From: Moheibacter sp035515075
GTDB lineage: Bacteria; Bacteroidota; Bacteroidia; Flavobacteriales; Weeksellaceae
Direction of reading: 5' to 3'
NCBI GenBank assembly: GCA_035515075.1
Contig: DATJBZ010000015.1
Span: 43,210-107,209, forward strand
Length of the DNA: 64,000 nucleotides
The stretch's first letter is position 1; each line of letters starts with the position of its first letter. The notes below the pieces were generated by a model, which saw only the letters and a list, made by a program, of their open reading frames with translations, did not search any database and was not told the origin of the DNA. Position numbers and translations under genes: made by a program. Shown here piece by piece: positions 8,626-18,330 of this stretch.

Positions 8626-8901
8626 TCATTCGTTTTTATTTCCTTGGTCCAAATAATAAGCAAAAGCAATGGTGCTCAAAAAAGCAATCAAAGCCAAAAT
8701 GGTGGCAACATCCAGAAAGTTGGCGTTGTCAAAATAAATGCTAAAAATCCCAATCAATCCAATTCCGGAAGTGATCAACAAATCGATGGCCACCACGCGG
8801 TCGGCAATTTTTGGACCTTTTAAGAACTGTATCACAATGATGATGAATGCGATGGAGATGATGGGCGCAACGACGTACAATAAATATTCTTGAATGCTCA
8901 T
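8626..8901 (-). CDS. mrpF: Na+/H+ antiporter subunit MrpF
   Basis: A 91-residue protein with three predicted membrane helices and the conserved GPKIADRVVAIDLL motif of MrpF/PhaF. The acidic residues in ADRVVAID belong to the proposed ion pathway of this subunit. It is separated by two bases from mrpE and one from mrpG. Confidence 0.94.
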   Translation of the reverse strand: MSIQEYLLYVVAPIISIAFIIIVIQFLKGPKIADRVVAIDLLITSGIGLIGIFSIYFDNANFLDVATILALIAFLSTIAFAYYLDQGNKNE

Positions 8902-8903
8902 AA

Positions 8904-9386
8904 CTATCGGATGATTTCAATTAAACGCTTTTCCAATCCATTTTCCATTTGACGGATGAATTTCTCTTTGTCCTCTAAATACAAGGCATGAATGAACAAA
9001 GTTTTCTTGTCTGGGCTAATTTTTAACACCATGGTGCCGGGGGTCAAGGCAACCAAATACGTCATCATCGTAATTTCAAAATCTGATTTCAAATGGTGTT
9101 CAAAGGCCACGATGCCGGGTTTCATATTGCATTTGGGCAAAACAATTTCTCGGGCAACTTCCCAATTGGCTTTGATCATTTCATTCAAATAAAAGAAAAG
9201 AAACAAAATCATTTTGGGTACTTTGAGAAAATATTTTTTTTCTTCAGCATCTTGTTTTCGCGCCAAAAGCCACAAAATCGTGAAGCCAATGAAAAATCCA
9301 AACAGGAAATTCAAATAATTCAATTGTCCAGTAAGGGCAACCCAAACCAAAGAAAGCAATAAATTGAGTAAAAATACTTTGATCAT
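8904..9386 (-). CDS. mrpE: Na+/H+ antiporter subunit MrpE
   Basis: A 160-residue subunit of normal length, with two N-terminal hydrophobic helices and the cytoplasmic domain containing YLVALTPGTMVLKISPDKK and HALYL, both typical of MnhE. The ATG overlaps the mrpD stop codon by four bases, indicating translational coupling. Confidence 0.94.
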   Translation of the reverse strand: MIKVFLLNLLLSLVWVALTGQLNYLNFLFGFFIGFTILWLLARKQDAEEKKYFLKVPKMILFLFFYLNEMIKANWEVAREIVLPKCNMKPGIVAFEHHLKSDFEITMMTYLVALTPGTMVLKISPDKKTLFIHALYLEDKEKFIRQMENGLEKRLIEIIR

Positions 9387-10900
9387 CTTTTAAAATTTCC
9401 ATGTAAAACAGCATCGATGTACAAACTCGGATCAATCAACTCTACAGCAGTTCGTTGTGCCAAATCGTAAATTGCTCCAGCATTCAGTCCAATGTACAAT
9501 GAAACGCAAGACAAAGCAGTGATCGGAAGGATCAAGGCCAACTTTCCGCTGAATTTCATCGAGGCAAACCGATCGATTTCCTTGGTCAAGGGTTTGGGGG
9601 AATCTTTCCAAAAAACCTCTGACCACATTTTCAACATCACGTACAAAGTAACGAAACTGGCGAAAATGATCGCCATCAACAACAGGTAATTTTGTTGGCT
9701 CAAAGATTCTCCAAAAAATTGAAGTTTTGGCCAAAATCCTGACAATGGCGGGATGCCCACTAAGGAGAACATGGCGACGCCAATCACCAATGAAATCATC
9801 GGATAATCATGGTACAAACCACCCAAGCGCTTCATGTCAATGGTGTTTCTCATTTTTTGCAAAACACCTGTAATCATCAATAAATTGCTTTTGACAATGA
9901 CATCGTGGATCAAATAAAATATCACACCCACAAAAGCAATTTCGGTGTACAATCCAATGCCCGCTATCAAATAGCCAATGTGACAAACAATCAAATACGA
10001 CATCAATCGGCGCACACTTCGTTTGTTAATCGCACCCAAAGCACCTGTGATCAAAGTCATGACCGCAATGCCCAAAAAGACATTTTTCATGAAATCATCG
10101 AGCGGGAAAATTAAAGTAAAAGTTCGAATCAAAGCATAAACACCCATTTTGGTCAACAGTCCACCGAAGATCGCTGCAATCGCAGAAGGTGGTGTATGGT
10201 AAGCCGAAGGCAACCAAAAATACAAAGGAAAAATAGCGGATTTAATGCCAAAACCAGCCAAGAACAACAAAGCAGTCACAGAAATTAAACCTTTGTTTTC
10301 AACATTGTTGATTTTTACGGCCAAATCAGCCATGTTCAAAGTGCCAGTAATGCCATACAAAATGCCAATCGCCGTCAAAAAGATGATCGAAGCCAACATG
10401 TTCATGGTCACATATTTAATCGCGCCTTCCATTTGCATTTTGCTTCCACCAATGGTCAATAAAACAAAGGAGGAAATGATCACCACTTCAAACCAAACGT
10501 ACAAGTTGAAAATATCTCCCGTCAAGAAAACACCCATCAGGCCCATCACCAAAAAGTGGAAATTGAAAAAATAACCAAAGCGAATGCGACTGACATTCAG
10601 TGCTGCTGTAGAATAAATCCCAACAGCCAAACTGACCACAGCCGTCAACATGACCATGATCGAACTGAGTGCATCAGAGACAAATATGATCCCAAAAGGC
10701 GGTTGCCAACTTCCGACCTGCAAGATCAAAAAGTTGTGTTGTTCCGTCGCGATAAACAATCTGATGCACAGAATGAAAGCAATTGAATTCCCAATGATGC
10801 TGATGATTTTTTGAACGCGAATGTGGCGTAGAAAAAACAACAGCAAGATGGCTGTGAACAAATGCATTAAAATCGGTGCAAGGATATAATTTGTACTCAT
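9383..10900 (-). CDS. mrpD: Na+/H+ antiporter subunit MrpD (NuoN/ND2-like)
   Basis: A 505-residue, about 14-helix membrane protein of the proton-pumping NADH-quinone oxidoreductase family. The glutamate in NLYVWFEVVIISSF and the lysine in GFGIKSAIFPLYFWLPSAY are the key charged residues of the antiporter channel. The length equals the usual 490-510. It overlaps mrpC upstream and mrpE downstream by four bases each. Confidence 0.95.
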   Translation of the reverse strand: MSTNYILAPILMHLFTAILLLFFLRHIRVQKIISIIGNSIAFILCIRLFIATEQHNFLILQVGSWQPPFGIIFVSDALSSIMVMLTAVVSLAVGIYSTAALNVSRIRFGYFFNFHFLVMGLMGVFLTGDIFNLYVWFEVVIISSFVLLTIGGSKMQMEGAIKYVTMNMLASIIFLTAIGILYGITGTLNMADLAVKINNVENKGLISVTALLFLAGFGIKSAIFPLYFWLPSAYHTPPSAIAAIFGGLLTKMGVYALIRTFTLIFPLDDFMKNVFLGIAVMTLITGALGAINKRSVRRLMSYLIVCHIGYLIAGIGLYTEIAFVGVIFYLIHDVIVKSNLLMITGVLQKMRNTIDMKRLGGLYHDYPMISLVIGVAMFSLVGIPPLSGFWPKLQFFGESLSQQNYLLLMAIIFASFVTLYVMLKMWSEVFWKDSPKPLTKEIDRFASMKFSGKLALILPITALSCVSLYIGLNAGAIYDLAQRTAVELIDPSLYIDAVLHGNFKR

Positions 10901-11250
10901 ATGTCTAAATCATGAATATTTAAAGAATCCAAATCATCTGAACCTGTCGTTTCGTAAACTTTTTTAAGCAAAATAATGGCAAATGCAGTCAAAGCAAAGC
11001 TGATGACAATGGCAGTCAATATCAAAGCTTGTGGTACAGGGTCAGCATAAATATCGGTGAAAGTTATTTTTGACTCAGCGATAATCGGCGGTTTCCCACG
11101 CGTCAATCCGCCCGTCAAAAAAATCAAAATGTTGGCGCCATTCCCCAACAGCAACAAACCGAGCAAAAGTTTGACCATGCTCCGTCGGAACATCAAAAAT
11201 ATGCCGGCAGAATAAAGGATGCCAATCAATAAAAGCAACAGTAATTCCAT
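10897..11250 (-). CDS. mrpC: Na+/H+ antiporter subunit MrpC (NuoK-like)
   Basis: A 117-residue protein with three membrane helices; LLLLGNGANILIFL resembles NuoK, and ADPVPQALILTAIVISFA is the most conserved MrpC motif. The gene overlaps mrpD by four bases (ATGA type) and follows mrpB after two bases. Confidence 0.95.
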   Translation of the reverse strand: MELLLLLLIGILYSAGIFLMFRRSMVKLLLGLLLLGNGANILIFLTGGLTRGKPPIIAESKITFTDIYADPVPQALILTAIVISFALTAFAIILLKKVYETTGSDDLDSLNIHDLDI

Positions 11251-11252
11251 AA

Positions 11253-11717
11253 TTAAACTTTTTCTTTAATGGTAAATAAAATGGTCAAAGTGACACCTAT
11301 GACCACAAAATAGACGCCGATGTCAAAAAACAAGGAAGTACCTATGGAGCCAATGACGGCGATGGGTTGTTCCATCCACAAACCTGTGAAAAACGGAATT
11401 CCACTAAAAACAGGCAAAAATGCACTGACCAATGCAATCATCAAACCTGCCGGAATCAAACTTTGCGGTGAAAACCTGAACAAAGCCAAAGTTTCTTTGG
11501 TCGAATGTGCGAAAGAATGCAGGACAAAGGCAATCGCAGCGATCAAACCGCCTACAAATCCTCCACCCGAAAGATTGTGCCCTCTCAACAAAACAAAAAT
11601 GGAGGACATCAGCAAAAGTGGAATCAAATAATTCGTCGCTGTTTTTAAGATGATCAAATCCGACTTGTGGTTGGATTGGTTGCTTGTTTTTTTAATCCGC
11701 TTCTTCATGACTTCCAA
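11253..11717 (-). CDS. mrpB: Na+/H+ antiporter subunit MrpB
   Basis: A 154-residue MnhB-domain membrane protein with HNLSGGGFVGGLIAAIAFVL, the hallmark glycine-rich segment, and a C-terminal helix pair. Its start overlaps the end of mrpA by about 26 bases (ATG at 11717, or an in-frame ATG at 11708), so translation is coupled. In this operon mrpA carries the MbhD/E-type C terminus and mrpB is separate, the usual group 1 arrangement. Confidence 0.94.
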   Translation of the reverse strand: MEVMKKRIKKTSNQSNHKSDLIILKTATNYLIPLLLMSSIFVLLRGHNLSGGGFVGGLIAAIAFVLHSFAHSTKETLALFRFSPQSLIPAGLMIALVSAFLPVFSGIPFFTGLWMEQPIAVIGSIGTSLFFDIGVYFVVIGVTLTILFTIKEKV

Positions 11718-13998
11718 TGTATTTTAATAATCCATAAACGCCCATCGCTGCACTGGACAAAACAATTGTTTCAATCAGCGTATCAAATCCCCGATAATCC
11801 ACCAAAATCACATTCACCACATTCTTTCCTTTGGCCAAAATGTAAGCGTTTTCCGAATAAAATTGACTGATTTCTTTGGTGGCTGGAAACATCAAAGACT
11901 CCATGGCAATGAACATGATCAATGTACCAAAGCAAAGAGAAATCACTGCATCTCTTCGGATGATTTTCTTGTTTTTATTGGGCAAATAAGGCGGTAATTT
12001 ATACAAAACCAGTACAAAAAGTACCACCGTCAAAATGTCAATTGAAAACTGGGTCATCGCCAAATCAGGTGCCCCAAAAATCACAAAAATCAAACAAATC
12101 GCGAATCCCATGATTCCAATGCTCGCAATGGCAGTCAATTTAGATTTGGCCGTTATGGTGAAGTAAATTGAAATTACAATTATGATGAACAAAGCCAATT
12201 CATGAATTTCAAACTTTGATATACTTGCAATGTCTACAAAATAGGGGACAGATGTGACAAAACGGTAACCGACCAAACCTGTGATGAACAAAATGATCAC
12301 AATCAAATAGTTTCGCAAATAACCATTGTGCATCAATCGGGTATAGAAAAACGCAAATTGTTGGATGCCTAAAGCCAATTTTTCAATGAGGTGTTGTGGA
12401 GAAATGATGTTCAATTTCTCTATGGTTTTTAAGCCCTTTTGGACATGCGGATGCAATAAATACAAACCCAAACCTGAAACGATGGTCAATACACTCAATA
12501 GCAAAACGGGGGTAAAACCATGCCAAATTTTGAGTTCCATCATGGAGGTTTTGGAAGCGATGGATTGAAAAGCATATTGTAAAATTCCAGCGCCAGGCAA
12601 CAAAGGCAACAAACCAAAAATCAAAGTAAACAGACTCAATAAAACGACTGGAAACCACAAACGGTAATTGGGTTTTTCAATCGGTGGATGATTTGCCGGA
12701 ATGTTTCCAACAAAAGGTTTGAAACCAATCATGAAGCCCGCACAAGCCAAAAACACATTGGACAGCACCGCCAAAGCAGTGATCAGTATGGCCCAATGAG
12801 GCATTTGCAGGGTAGATTCATAAATCAATTCTTTGCTGATGAATCCCAAGGTCAAAGGAATGCCCGCACTGGATAAAGCAGCGATAAATGCGGCCAAAGC
12901 AACCATCGGCATGACTTTTCTTAAACCTGAAATTTGGGTGATGTCTCTGCTGTGTACAGCATGATCAACGATGCCCGCCGTGAGAAACAAAGCAGCTTTG
13001 TACAAGGCATGCGCCAAAATAAAAGTTACCGCTGCATAAATGGCATACTCTGTACCAATGCCCAATAGAAAAACAATGATCCCCAAAGCAGAAATGGTGG
13101 TGTACGCCAAGATCGCCTTCATATCAGTTCTGAAAATGCTGTGAAAAGCCCCATAAATCATGGTGATGCCTCCAACTGTCATCAAAGTGTAGTTCCAATA
13201 ATTTCCATCACTCAAAATGGGGGTGAAGCGGGCCAAAATGTAAATTCCAGCTTTGACCATCGTGGCTGAGTGCAAATACGCCGAAACAGGTGTAGGTGCA
13301 GCCATGGCTTGTGGCAGCCAAAAGTGGAAAGGAAATTGTGCCGATTTGGTGAAAGCACCTAAAAACACAAAAACCAAAATCAATACGTATTGCGGGCTAT
13401 TTTGTAGAACTGCTGAAGAAGTCAGTAATTCTTGAATGGAATAAGTACTTGTGATATTGCCAATCATTAGAAAGCCTGCTAAAAGAAAAAAACCGCCCAA
13501 ACCCGTAATCAAAAATGAAGTCATTGCACTTTTTCTGGCGCTGCTATCTTCGTTGTTGTAGCCAATCAAGAAAAAAGATGCGATGCTGGTCAGTTCCCAA
13601 AAAACAAAAATCGATATCAGGTTGTCAGACAAAACCAAACCCAACATGGCGGCCATGAAAAAAGTCAAATAACTGAAAAAGCGATTGATGTACACTGTGC
13701 TTTTGAGGTATTCGGCCGCATAATAATAGATGAGTGTTCCCACGCCAGAAATGAGCAAAGAAAAAAGCAAAGACAGGCCATCTATTTTTAAATTTAAATT
13801 GATGTTCAATAATGGAATCCACTTGTGTTCGATCAGAAAGGCTCCTTCGGAGTGGAATTGATTTAATAAAAATAAATGGTAAATAAAAACAGAAAAAGGG
13901 ATGACTACCAATAGTTTGGCGACTTTTGCTGATTGTGGTTTGCGCAAAAAAAGCAGTAAAAACCCCAAGGCAAATAAAACAAATAAAGTATAAACCAT
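11692..13998 (-). CDS. mrpA: Na+/H+ antiporter subunit MrpA (NuoL/ND5-like)
   Basis: A 768-residue polytopic protein and first gene of the operon. The N-terminal two thirds is NuoL-like, with the glutamate of IFVFWELTSIASFFLIGYN, the lysine of FTKSAQFPFHFWLPQAMAAP and HSATMVKAGIYIL. The last about 170 residues form the MbhD/MbhE-like extension (FGAPDLAMTQFSIDILTVVL; VNVILVDYRGFDTLIE). Mrp complexes exchange several Na+ for H+ at the inner membrane and support pH and sodium homeostasis. All seven subunits A-G are present in canonical order. Confidence 0.96.
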   Translation of the reverse strand: MVYTLFVLFALGFLLLFLRKPQSAKVAKLLVVIPFSVFIYHLFLLNQFHSEGAFLIEHKWIPLLNINLNLKIDGLSLLFSLLISGVGTLIYYYAAEYLKSTVYINRFFSYLTFFMAAMLGLVLSDNLISIFVFWELTSIASFFLIGYNNEDSSARKSAMTSFLITGLGGFFLLAGFLMIGNITSTYSIQELLTSSAVLQNSPQYVLILVFVFLGAFTKSAQFPFHFWLPQAMAAPTPVSAYLHSATMVKAGIYILARFTPILSDGNYWNYTLMTVGGITMIYGAFHSIFRTDMKAILAYTTISALGIIVFLLGIGTEYAIYAAVTFILAHALYKAALFLTAGIVDHAVHSRDITQISGLRKVMPMVALAAFIAALSSAGIPLTLGFISKELIYESTLQMPHWAILITALAVLSNVFLACAGFMIGFKPFVGNIPANHPPIEKPNYRLWFPVVLLSLFTLIFGLLPLLPGAGILQYAFQSIASKTSMMELKIWHGFTPVLLLSVLTIVSGLGLYLLHPHVQKGLKTIEKLNIISPQHLIEKLALGIQQFAFFYTRLMHNGYLRNYLIVIILFITGLVGYRFVTSVPYFVDIASISKFEIHELALFIIIVISIYFTITAKSKLTAIASIGIMGFAICLIFVIFGAPDLAMTQFSIDILTVVLFVLVLYKLPPYLPNKNKKIIRRDAVISLCFGTLIMFIAMESLMFPATKEISQFYSENAYILAKGKNVVNVILVDYRGFDTLIETIVLSSAAMGVYGLLKYIGSHEEAD

Positions 13999-14131
13999 AA
14001 ATTATATTGTACAAGGCGCACAAATTACAAAAACTATTCCACAAGTCGTTGTTTTACGGTGTGAAAATGATGTTTTTTTAACTGAAACTTTAAGTCATTG
14101 GGTCGATCCCAGCCAACCCAATTTTTTCCTT

Positions 14132-14139
14132 TACATTTG
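14132..14139 (+). promoter_or_regulatory. Bacteroidota -7 element TACATTTG
   Basis: TACATTTG lies 30 bases upstream of the CDF transporter ATG at 14170, in the divergent region with mrpA. Confidence 0.55.
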
Positions 14140-14169
14140 TTGTTTATTTCCTAAAAGCCCAATTGAAAC

Positions 14170-15045
14170 ATGAGTACCAAAACAGCCATAAGAACTTCTA
14201 TTTTTAGCATTTTCGGCAACTTATTGATGGCTGTGGTCAAATTCATTGCTGGCGTATTGGGGAATTCTTATGCTTTGATTGCAGATGCGATCGAATCTTC
14301 AGCCGATGTGTTCTCTTCCGTTTTGGTGTTGGTAGGTTTGAAGTTTTCGACCAAACCTGCAGATGAAAACCATCCTTATGGGCACGGTCGTTACGAAGTG
14401 CTTTCTACCTTTGCAGTCATTGGATTTTTGGTGGTTTCTGCGACCGTTATTGCGATTGAAAGCATTCGAAATATTCAAACGCCTCACCAAGGGCCTGAAG
14501 TTTTCACTTTGTATGTGTTGGCCGCAATTATTCTGTTCAAGGAATTTTCTTTTCATTATGTGATGCGCAAGAGCAAGTTGACCAATAGTTCTTCGTTGAA
14601 AGCAGATGCTTGGCACCATCGAAGCGATGCGATAACTTCTATATTGGCTTTTGTAGGGATTCTGATTGCGGTTGTTTTGGGAGATGGCTATGAAGCAGCG
14701 GACGATTGGGCAGCTTTGATTGCTTCAGGCATCATCGTTTTCAATGCTTATCGAATTTTTCGACCCGTGGTGGGTGAAATTTCTGATGAGCAATTGTACG
14801 ATGAATTGATCGAGCAAATTCGAGTGATCGCTTTGACTGTACCAGGTGTTGTGGCGACAGAAAAGTGCCATGTCCGAAAAATGGGAATGACTTTTTACGT
14901 GGATTTGCACATGATTGTTTCAGGGGAAATTAGTGTAAAGGAAGGCCATCGGATTGCACACGATCTCAAAGATGAAGTCCAAAGAATCCTTCCAGAAATA
15001 GCCGATGTTTTGGTGCATACAGAACCCGATCGTTTGTCGTTGTAA
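14170..15045 (+). CDS. Cation diffusion facilitator (CDF) metal exporter
   Basis: A 291-residue protein with about six membrane helices followed by a cytoplasmic ferredoxin-like domain (from about residue 205). The TM2 metal site reads ESSAD (ExxxD, where E. coli FieF has DxxxD) and the TM5 site reads HHRSD (HxxxD); HPYGHGRYE is the loop motif. CDF proteins export Zn2+, Fe2+, Mn2+ or Co2+ with a proton gradient. The glutamate in the first site may affect metal choice, so I do not assign a metal. It is divergent from the mrp operon. Confidence 0.92.
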   Translation: MSTKTAIRTSIFSIFGNLLMAVVKFIAGVLGNSYALIADAIESSADVFSSVLVLVGLKFSTKPADENHPYGHGRYEVLSTFAVIGFLVVSATVIAIESIRNIQTPHQGPEVFTLYVLAAIILFKEFSFHYVMRKSKLTNSSSLKADAWHHRSDAITSILAFVGILIAVVLGDGYEAADDWAALIASGIIVFNAYRIFRPVVGEISDEQLYDELIEQIRVIALTVPGVVATEKCHVRKMGMTFYVDLHMIVSGEISVKEGHRIAHDLKDEVQRILPEIADVLVHTEPDRLSL

Positions 15046-15077
15046 ATGTTTTTAATATCAATAATCCATTCAAAAAG

Positions 15078-15530
15078 TTAATTCAAAGGAAAAAATCTCA
15101 CTAAAAATTGATGCAACTCAGTCAATTCATTTGCTATTTGTGCATTGTGGTAAATGGGGCTCTCAAAGTTTCCTTTTGAAGTGTTTACCTGAATTTTACT
15201 TTTTAAATCCCTAACCACCAATCGTGAACCTGTATTGTTCGTTGTATTTGTATAGTTGGGGAGGTTTTTTAGATCGATGGTTTGGAGTATTTTTTCCAAT
15301 TGTAGCCATTCTTGATTGTCCAATTCATATTTGTAGAGCTCATTGTGCACTTCCATCGTATAATGGGTGGGGTAGAGTGTGACGGTTGCTTCTCCAGTAC
15401 TGCTTTCTTGGTTCAAAGCGACTGATAAAACTGTTGTCTTTTTGTTTGAAAATTGATTGGAACAGCCAGAAATTGAGACGAATAAAAAACTGATCAATAG
15501 TAATTTTAATAGTTGGATTGTGTAAGACAT
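15078..15530 (-). CDS. Small lipoprotein of unknown function
   Basis: A 150-residue protein with an N-terminal hydrophobic stretch and lipobox SISGC (Cys23). The mature part has a beta-rich pattern (TVTLYPTHYTMEVHNELYKY) and a Trp-containing helix. I do not recognise a family. It is divergent from the T9SS metalloprotease with about 55 bases between starts, which may suggest a shared control region. Confidence 0.7.
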   Translation of the reverse strand: MSYTIQLLKLLLISFLFVSISGCSNQFSNKKTTVLSVALNQESSTGEATVTLYPTHYTMEVHNELYKYELDNQEWLQLEKILQTIDLKNLPNYTNTTNNTGSRLVVRDLKSKIQVNTSKGNFESPIYHNAQIANELTELHQFLVRFFPLN

Positions 15531-15584
15531 AACTTTTTTTGATTTAGATTTGTGAAAGTTAACTAATTAATAAAGAGTAGACAC

Positions 15585-18224
15585 ATGAGAGTTAAATTAT
15601 TTTTTTTAGCAGTGACTTTTCTTCCTGCCACCGTGTTTTCGCAGTGGAGCAAAGTAAATTCAAGGGGCAATCTTGATGTTAAGGAGGCACAAGTTGGGGT
15701 TGAGGTAGCGCAAATTTACAGTTTGGATCTTCAACAAATGCAAAAACAGTTGTCCAATGTCAGTGATCGGGATTTGAGACAGTCCGGTGTAGTAATTCGT
15801 ATGCCTAATGCCAATGGGGAGTTAGAGCGTTTTGAAGTTTGGGAAGCTTCAAATTTTGAAGCAGGTTTGCAAGAAAAATATCCAATGATTCGTTCGTATA
15901 TTGGAAAAGGATTGGATGATGCTACTGCGGTTTTGCGATTTAGCTTGTCGCACAAAGGGCTTTCTTCAATGAAAATTTATGATGGAAAAACGGTTTTTAT
16001 TGAACCTTATACCAATGATCATAAGTATTATATCGTGTTTGACTCAACGGATCATCGAAAAAGTGCAGAGGATTTTGCATGTGAGGTGATGGGAAGTTCA
16101 GCTGTCGATGATTCTCAAGCCTATTCGACGGAAGGAGCGAATGCAGCGGGTGATTACAGAGAATTTCGTTTGGCTTTGTCTTGTACAGGAGAATATGGAG
16201 TATACCATGGAGGGACAGTTCCAGATGTTTTGGCGGCTTTTAACGCTTCAATGACCCGCATCAATGGAGTGTTGGAGAAAGATCTATCGATTCACTTTAA
16301 TTTAATTGATCGAACTGAAGAATTGATTTTCTTGAATCCTAATACGGATCCTTATAGTGGGGCTGGTCCTGACCAAGCCAATTCTGTAATATCAAGTAAA
16401 ATCAATGATGCTAGTGCGTACGATATGGGGCATTTGGTGGATAAGAAAGGAGCAAACGGTGCAGCTTACTTAGGGGTTTTGTGTGGAGGTTCGTTGAAAG
16501 CTGGAGGTTGGACATCTCATAATATTCCAGAAGGAGCGACTTTTGACATTGATTATGTTGCTCATGAAATGGGACATCAAATGGGCGCTGGGCATACTTA
16601 TACGTTTTATTCAGCACAATCAAATCAAACTGTAGAACCAGGGAGTGGGAACACCATTATGGCTTACACAGGCATTACAGGGAATTTAGATGTTCAAGGA
16701 AATTCGTATGATTATTACCATGCGGCCAGCATAGCCCAAATTAAAAACAGGTTGAATCAAGTACCGACTTGTGGAAATCCAAGAACAATGACAGTTCAGG
16801 CACCAGTAATTAATGCTGGTCCTGACCGAAGCATTCCTCACTCTACGCCTTTTGTTTTGAAAGGACAAGTAAGTGGTGAAGGAAGCGATAATTTTACCCA
16901 TAATTGGGAGCAGATTGATTTGGCACCCTCTTCTCAATTTGGAACCAATTCAAAAGCTTATCCAACCAAGCCTAGTGGTCCTAATTTTAAATCAGAAAAG
17001 CCAGTTGCTGCACCTGAACGTTATTTTCCGCAATTTTCTAAAGTCTTAGGTGGAGTTTTGTCAACGACTTGGGAATCGGTTTCAAGCATAACGAGGCCTT
17101 TGAACTTTGCGATGACTACAAGAAACAATCACAGTGTAGATCCTCAGTCAGTGAGGGATGATATTCGTATCAATGTTACTGCTGACGCTGGGCCTTTTGT
17201 TGTGACTTCGCCAATTGCGGATCAGAATGTATCCTCTTCATCTAACGTTACAATTACTTGGGATGTGGCCAATACAAACGTTGCGCCTGTCAATACGACC
17301 CACGTGAATATTAAATTGTCTACAGATGGCGGAATTAGTTTTGTGAGTCTGTTGGATGGTACAGCCAATGATGGAAGTGAAACAGTATCGATTCCCGCTG
17401 GTTCTCAAAGTGAAAATGCGTACATCTTGATCGAGGCTGTGGACAATGTTTTCTATGCTGTTAGTCCAAGTTTTGTCATTGATTATGCAGTGATTGGTGA
17501 AGAATGTGAGACTTACACTTACTCTGGGCCTGCTGTTTCAATTAATGATGGGCCAGGAGGGAGTGAAATTACTTCAAAAGAAATAACCATTCCTTTGGAT
17601 GTTATCAATAAAGGAGGAATTACAAAATTTTCAGTAAATTTAGATGTTACCCATCCCAATGTTAGGCATTTGAATATTGGTTTAGAGGCACCTTACGGAA
17701 CGCGTGCATTGATTTGGAACCGTAGTTGTAGTGGACGTTCTGATATAAAAGCGACTTTTGAAGACAATGGTAGTGCCATAGCATGTAACTCTCCAGTTTC
17801 AGGTGACTTTCTGCCCAATGAAACTTTGAATGTTTTCAAAGGGATGAATCCAACAGGAGAATGGAGGTTGTTTGCTGCGGATAATATGCCGGGTGGCGTA
17901 GGTCAGGTCAATGCTTGGTCGATGGAAATATGTACCAGAAAATTGGAAAATTTAGGTTTGATGGATTTCGCCAATCAAAAAGAGATGAAAATCTACCCGA
18001 ATCCTTCAAAAGGAGAATTCTTTGTCAATGCTTCTAATGTACGTGCTGGAAATGTTTCGACAGTTATCTATGATGCTACTGGACGCAAAGTACACCAATC
18101 CAATTTTGACCACAAAGGAGGTCAATTGAACCAAAAGTATTCGCTCAACCTACCAGTTGGTGTGTATGTGGTAATGGTTCAGGCTGTGGATAAAAACATG
18201 AGCCAAAAGTTGATTGTAAAATAA
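15585..18224 (+). CDS. Secreted reprolysin-like zinc metalloprotease with T9SS sorting domain
   Basis: An 879-residue exported enzyme. Residues 1-19 form a signal peptide (cleavage near FSQ) and are followed by a propeptide region. The catalytic domain contains HEMGHQMGAGH (HExxHxxGxxH, first His at residue 327), so it is a metzincin of the M12B type. Around residues 655-775 lies a proprotein-convertase P-like domain (VNLDVTHPNVRHLNIGLEAP; TGEWRLFAADNM). The last about 75 residues, starting near MKIYPNPSKGEFFVNAS and ending MSQKLIVK, are a type A T9SS C-terminal domain. The protein is therefore predicted to be secreted or surface anchored by the T9SS. Confidence 0.93.
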   Translation: MRVKLFFLAVTFLPATVFSQWSKVNSRGNLDVKEAQVGVEVAQIYSLDLQQMQKQLSNVSDRDLRQSGVVIRMPNANGELERFEVWEASNFEAGLQEKYPMIRSYIGKGLDDATAVLRFSLSHKGLSSMKIYDGKTVFIEPYTNDHKYYIVFDSTDHRKSAEDFACEVMGSSAVDDSQAYSTEGANAAGDYREFRLALSCTGEYGVYHGGTVPDVLAAFNASMTRINGVLEKDLSIHFNLIDRTEELIFLNPNTDPYSGAGPDQANSVISSKINDASAYDMGHLVDKKGANGAAYLGVLCGGSLKAGGWTSHNIPEGATFDIDYVAHEMGHQMGAGHTYTFYSAQSNQTVEPGSGNTIMAYTGITGNLDVQGNSYDYYHAASIAQIKNRLNQVPTCGNPRTMTVQAPVINAGPDRSIPHSTPFVLKGQVSGEGSDNFTHNWEQIDLAPSSQFGTNSKAYPTKPSGPNFKSEKPVAAPERYFPQFSKVLGGVLSTTWESVSSITRPLNFAMTTRNNHSVDPQSVRDDIRINVTADAGPFVVTSPIADQNVSSSSNVTITWDVANTNVAPVNTTHVNIKLSTDGGISFVSLLDGTANDGSETVSIPAGSQSENAYILIEAVDNVFYAVSPSFVIDYAVIGEECETYTYSGPAVSINDGPGGSEITSKEITIPLDVINKGGITKFSVNLDVTHPNVRHLNIGLEAPYGTRALIWNRSCSGRSDIKATFEDNGSAIACNSPVSGDFLPNETLNVFKGMNPTGEWRLFAADNMPGGVGQVNAWSMEICTRKLENLGLMDFANQKEMKIYPNPSKGEFFVNASNVRAGNVSTVIYDATGRKVHQSNFDHKGGQLNQKYSLNLPVGVYVVMVQAVDKNMSQKLIVK

Positions 18225-18271
18225 AAAGTTCACTCTACCTATTTATTGGTAGATGATAATTTATTGAATTA

Positions 18272-18306
18272 AAAAAGCTGCTTCAGAAATGAAGCAGCTT
18301 TCTTTA
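18272..18306. terminator. Bidirectional terminator
   Basis: Ten-base stem AAGCTGCTTC / GAAGCAGCTT with a six-base loop, an A tract before and a T-rich tract after, between two convergent genes. The core stem GCTGCTTC/GAAGCAGC recurs in the terminator at 36391. Confidence 0.87.
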
Positions 18307-18330
18307 TAAAATGTCAAAAAGTTTATTGGA